Shown piece after piece: positions 34,823 through 36,254 of a stretch of DNA of 36,254 bases. Position 1 is the first letter of the stretch. Each line of letters begins with the position of its first letter. The DNA lies in the NCBI GenBank assembly GCA_026419335.1, contig JANZZP010000085.1:1-36254 (forward strand), given 5' to 3'. Made by a program: the position numbers and the translations under genes. The notes under the pieces were generated by a model. That model searched no databases and was not told the DNA's origin. It was given only the letters and a program-made list of their open reading frames with translations. The stretch comes from Elusimicrobiales bacterium. Its GTDB lineage: Bacteria > Elusimicrobiota > Elusimicrobia > Elusimicrobiales > UBA9959.

Positions 34823-36157
34823 CTAAACTTTACCTATTTCATCTAAATAAACTTTATAAATCTCATCAATTAATTTATTTAATTTAGATTCCAATACATT
34901 TCCTTCTGCCAAAATTCTTAAAACTGGTTCAGTTCCAGAATATCTTATAAATATCCTGCCATTTATTATTTTTTCCTGAGATTTTATATAATTCAAAAAA
35001 CCATTAATCTTTTTAAAAGGAATTTTTTCGCCTACTTTAAAAGATTTTAACACACTTGGATATCTTTTCCACATTTTTTTAACCTCAGAAACCTTAATCG
35101 ATATCTCATTACAAATCTTTAAAAATTCAAGTGATGTAACTATTCCATCTCCTGTATTTAAATATCTTGAAAGAATAACATGTCCACTTGTTTCTCCACC
35201 AACAACACTATTATATTTCTTCATGGCATCAATAACATTCCTATCTCCAACATCGACAAATATAACCTTTATTCCTTTATTTTCAAGATATTTAACAAGT
35301 CCATAATTAGACATTTGAGTAAGCACCACTGTTTTATTTTTCAAAATTCCTTTTTCAAGATAATATGTTGCAAAAAGCATTATCAAATCATCTCCATCAA
35401 TTATATCACCATTTTCTGAAATAATAATACACCTATCAGCGTCTCCATCATAAGAAATACCACACCAACACTTGTTTTTCAAAACAACCTCTCTAAGCAA
35501 TTTTGTATCCAAAGAACCACATCCAACATTAATATTAAAACCTGTTGGTTGTGAACCTATAAGCTCATACCTAAATCCCAATTTGCTAAAAACTTCTGGA
35601 GCAATAAAAGATGCAGAACCATTAGAACAATCAATTGCCAAATACTTATCATTTCTTAATCCTGAAAAGAGATTTAAAACATAATCTAAATATTCTTTTC
35701 TAAAATCAACATTATTTATCTCATATTTAGTATTATTTTTTTTCATATTTATTATATTTGTAAGAGATATAATCTTTTCTATCTCTAATTCTTTTCTTGG
35801 TGATATTTTATTACCTTTTGAATCAAAAACCTTTATTCCATTATATTCTGGAGGGTTATGACTAGCAGAAACCATTATACCAAACGATGGTTTTTTTAAA
35901 GAAATAATATATGATAAAGCAGGAGTAGTTAAAACTCCAAGATTATATACTTTGATTTTCTTAGTTACTAATTCATTTGCTAAGATTTTTATAATATCTT
36001 CTCCACTATCTCTAGTATCCCTTGCTAAAAAAGCAATTCTTTTTGAACTTTTAAACACCTTAGAAACAGCAAAACCTATTTTTTGAATCATCGAACGTGT
36101 TAAAGGAAACTTAAAAGGTATCCCTCTTATACCATCAGTTCCGAAATATTTAGACAT
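34823..36157 (-). CDS. glmM: Phosphoglucosamine mutase GlmM
   Basis: Turns glucosamine-6-phosphate into glucosamine-1-phosphate; with GlmS it feeds UDP-GlcNAc synthesis. The 444-residue protein has FGTDGIRGIP at the start, the phosphoserine loop GIMVSASHNPPEYNG, the metal loop SYDGDADRCIIIS, GGETSGHVILSRYLNTGDGI and the C-terminal phosphate loop IRYSGTEPVLRI. No Shine-Dalgarno precedes the ATG; TATAAT lies 6 nt before it, so the message may be leaderless. Confidence 0.97.
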   Translation of the reverse strand: MSKYFGTDGIRGIPFKFPLTRSMIQKIGFAVSKVFKSSKRIAFLARDTRDSGEDIIKILANELVTKKIKVYNLGVLTTPALSYIISLKKPSFGIMVSASHNPPEYNGIKVFDSKGNKISPRKELEIEKIISLTNIINMKKNNTKYEINNVDFRKEYLDYVLNLFSGLRNDKYLAIDCSNGSASFIAPEVFSKLGFRYELIGSQPTGFNINVGCGSLDTKLLREVVLKNKCWCGISYDGDADRCIIISENGDIIDGDDLIMLFATYYLEKGILKNKTVVLTQMSNYGLVKYLENKGIKVIFVDVGDRNVIDAMKKYNSVVGGETSGHVILSRYLNTGDGIVTSLEFLKICNEISIKVSEVKKMWKRYPSVLKSFKVGEKIPFKKINGFLNYIKSQEKIINGRIFIRYSGTEPVLRILAEGNVLESKLNKLIDEIYKVYLDEIGKV

Positions 36158-36163
36158 AATTAA

Positions 36164-36169
36164 ATTATA
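36164..36169 (-). promoter_or_regulatory. TATAAT box just before glmM
   Basis: TATAAT (minus strand 36169-36164) is followed by 6 nt and the glmM ATG, in a 27-nt gap after the preceding stop. Sequence 17 nt further upstream does not resemble TTGACA. If used, transcription would begin at or near the ATG. Confidence 0.35.
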
Positions 36170-36184
36170 GCATTTTAAGAAATT

Positions 36185-36254
36185 TTACTGAGCTAACCTT
36201 GATAGGGTAATTCCAACGATATTCTCATCATCTATATATTGCCCGCAAGTCATT
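36185..36254 (-). CDS. C-terminal end of an unidentified gene (partial)
   Basis: The last 22 codons before a TAA at 36187-36185 read as a plausible protein tail (GQYIDDENIVGITLSRLAQ), in the same direction as glmM and 27 nt before it. The rest lies beyond the window. I cannot assign it; cdaA and ybbR are commonly found in this position, but nothing here confirms either. Confidence 0.45.
   Translation of the reverse strand, partial: MTCGQYIDDENIVGITLSRLAQ

Overview
The window is about 36 kb of very A+T-rich bacterial DNA (G+C about 30% or lower by eye). It is packed with genes that are all read from the minus strand, so transcription runs from high to low coordinates. Most genes touch or overlap by a few bases. 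The only gaps near or above 85 bp lie around 10084-10183, 21764-21850 and the two ends, and no stretch over 300 bp lacks a gene. The content is mainly housekeeping: purine synthesis, MEP isoprenoids, quinone-type prenylation, amino-sugar synthesis, t6A tRNA modification and an AsmA/DUF2062-type membrane pair. A LolB-like outer-membrane lipoprotein module points to a diderm, probably anaerobic, bacterium. SpoVG outside a spore former, the PurL type and the TPR-LolB-ispE order recall delta-proteobacterial and related lineages. The phylum cannot be fixed from this sequence alone.

In transcription order: the tail of an unidentified gene (36185-36254), then glmM, pdxJ, glmS, acpS, nnrD, thiL, tsaE, tsaB, rimI, a TPR protein with a LolB-like C-terminus, ispE and spoVG. 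A tRNA-Gln(UUG) follows. Next comes a compact four-gene module (25046-23321): a PqqD-like protein, a 46-residue Cys-containing peptide, an S26-type peptidase and a SPASM radical SAM enzyme. It looks like a RiPP or peptide-derived-cofactor maturation system. Then come a YajQ-family gene, a secreted WG-repeat protein, a slipin, hemW, valS, two small unrecognised membrane genes, the TIGR03546/TIGR03545-like pair, a polyprenyl diphosphate synthase, a MenA-like prenyltransferase, hutI and a HAD phosphatase. After a 100-bp gap with a possible promoter lies a purine cluster: guaB (GuaB3 type), guaA, an OFA-like MFS transporter, purC, a tandem-PurS gene, purL, purQ, purF and purD (cut by the window edge).

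The main points for a second look are: the peptide-maturation module, whose precursor gene is only 46 codons; purC, whose only workable start appears to be ATA after a strong Shine-Dalgarno; the separate gene with two PurS-like repeats ahead of purL; the TPR-LolB-like fusion next to ispE; and TATAAT boxes 6-7 nt before the ATGs of glmM and the pqqD-like gene, which suggest leaderless messages.
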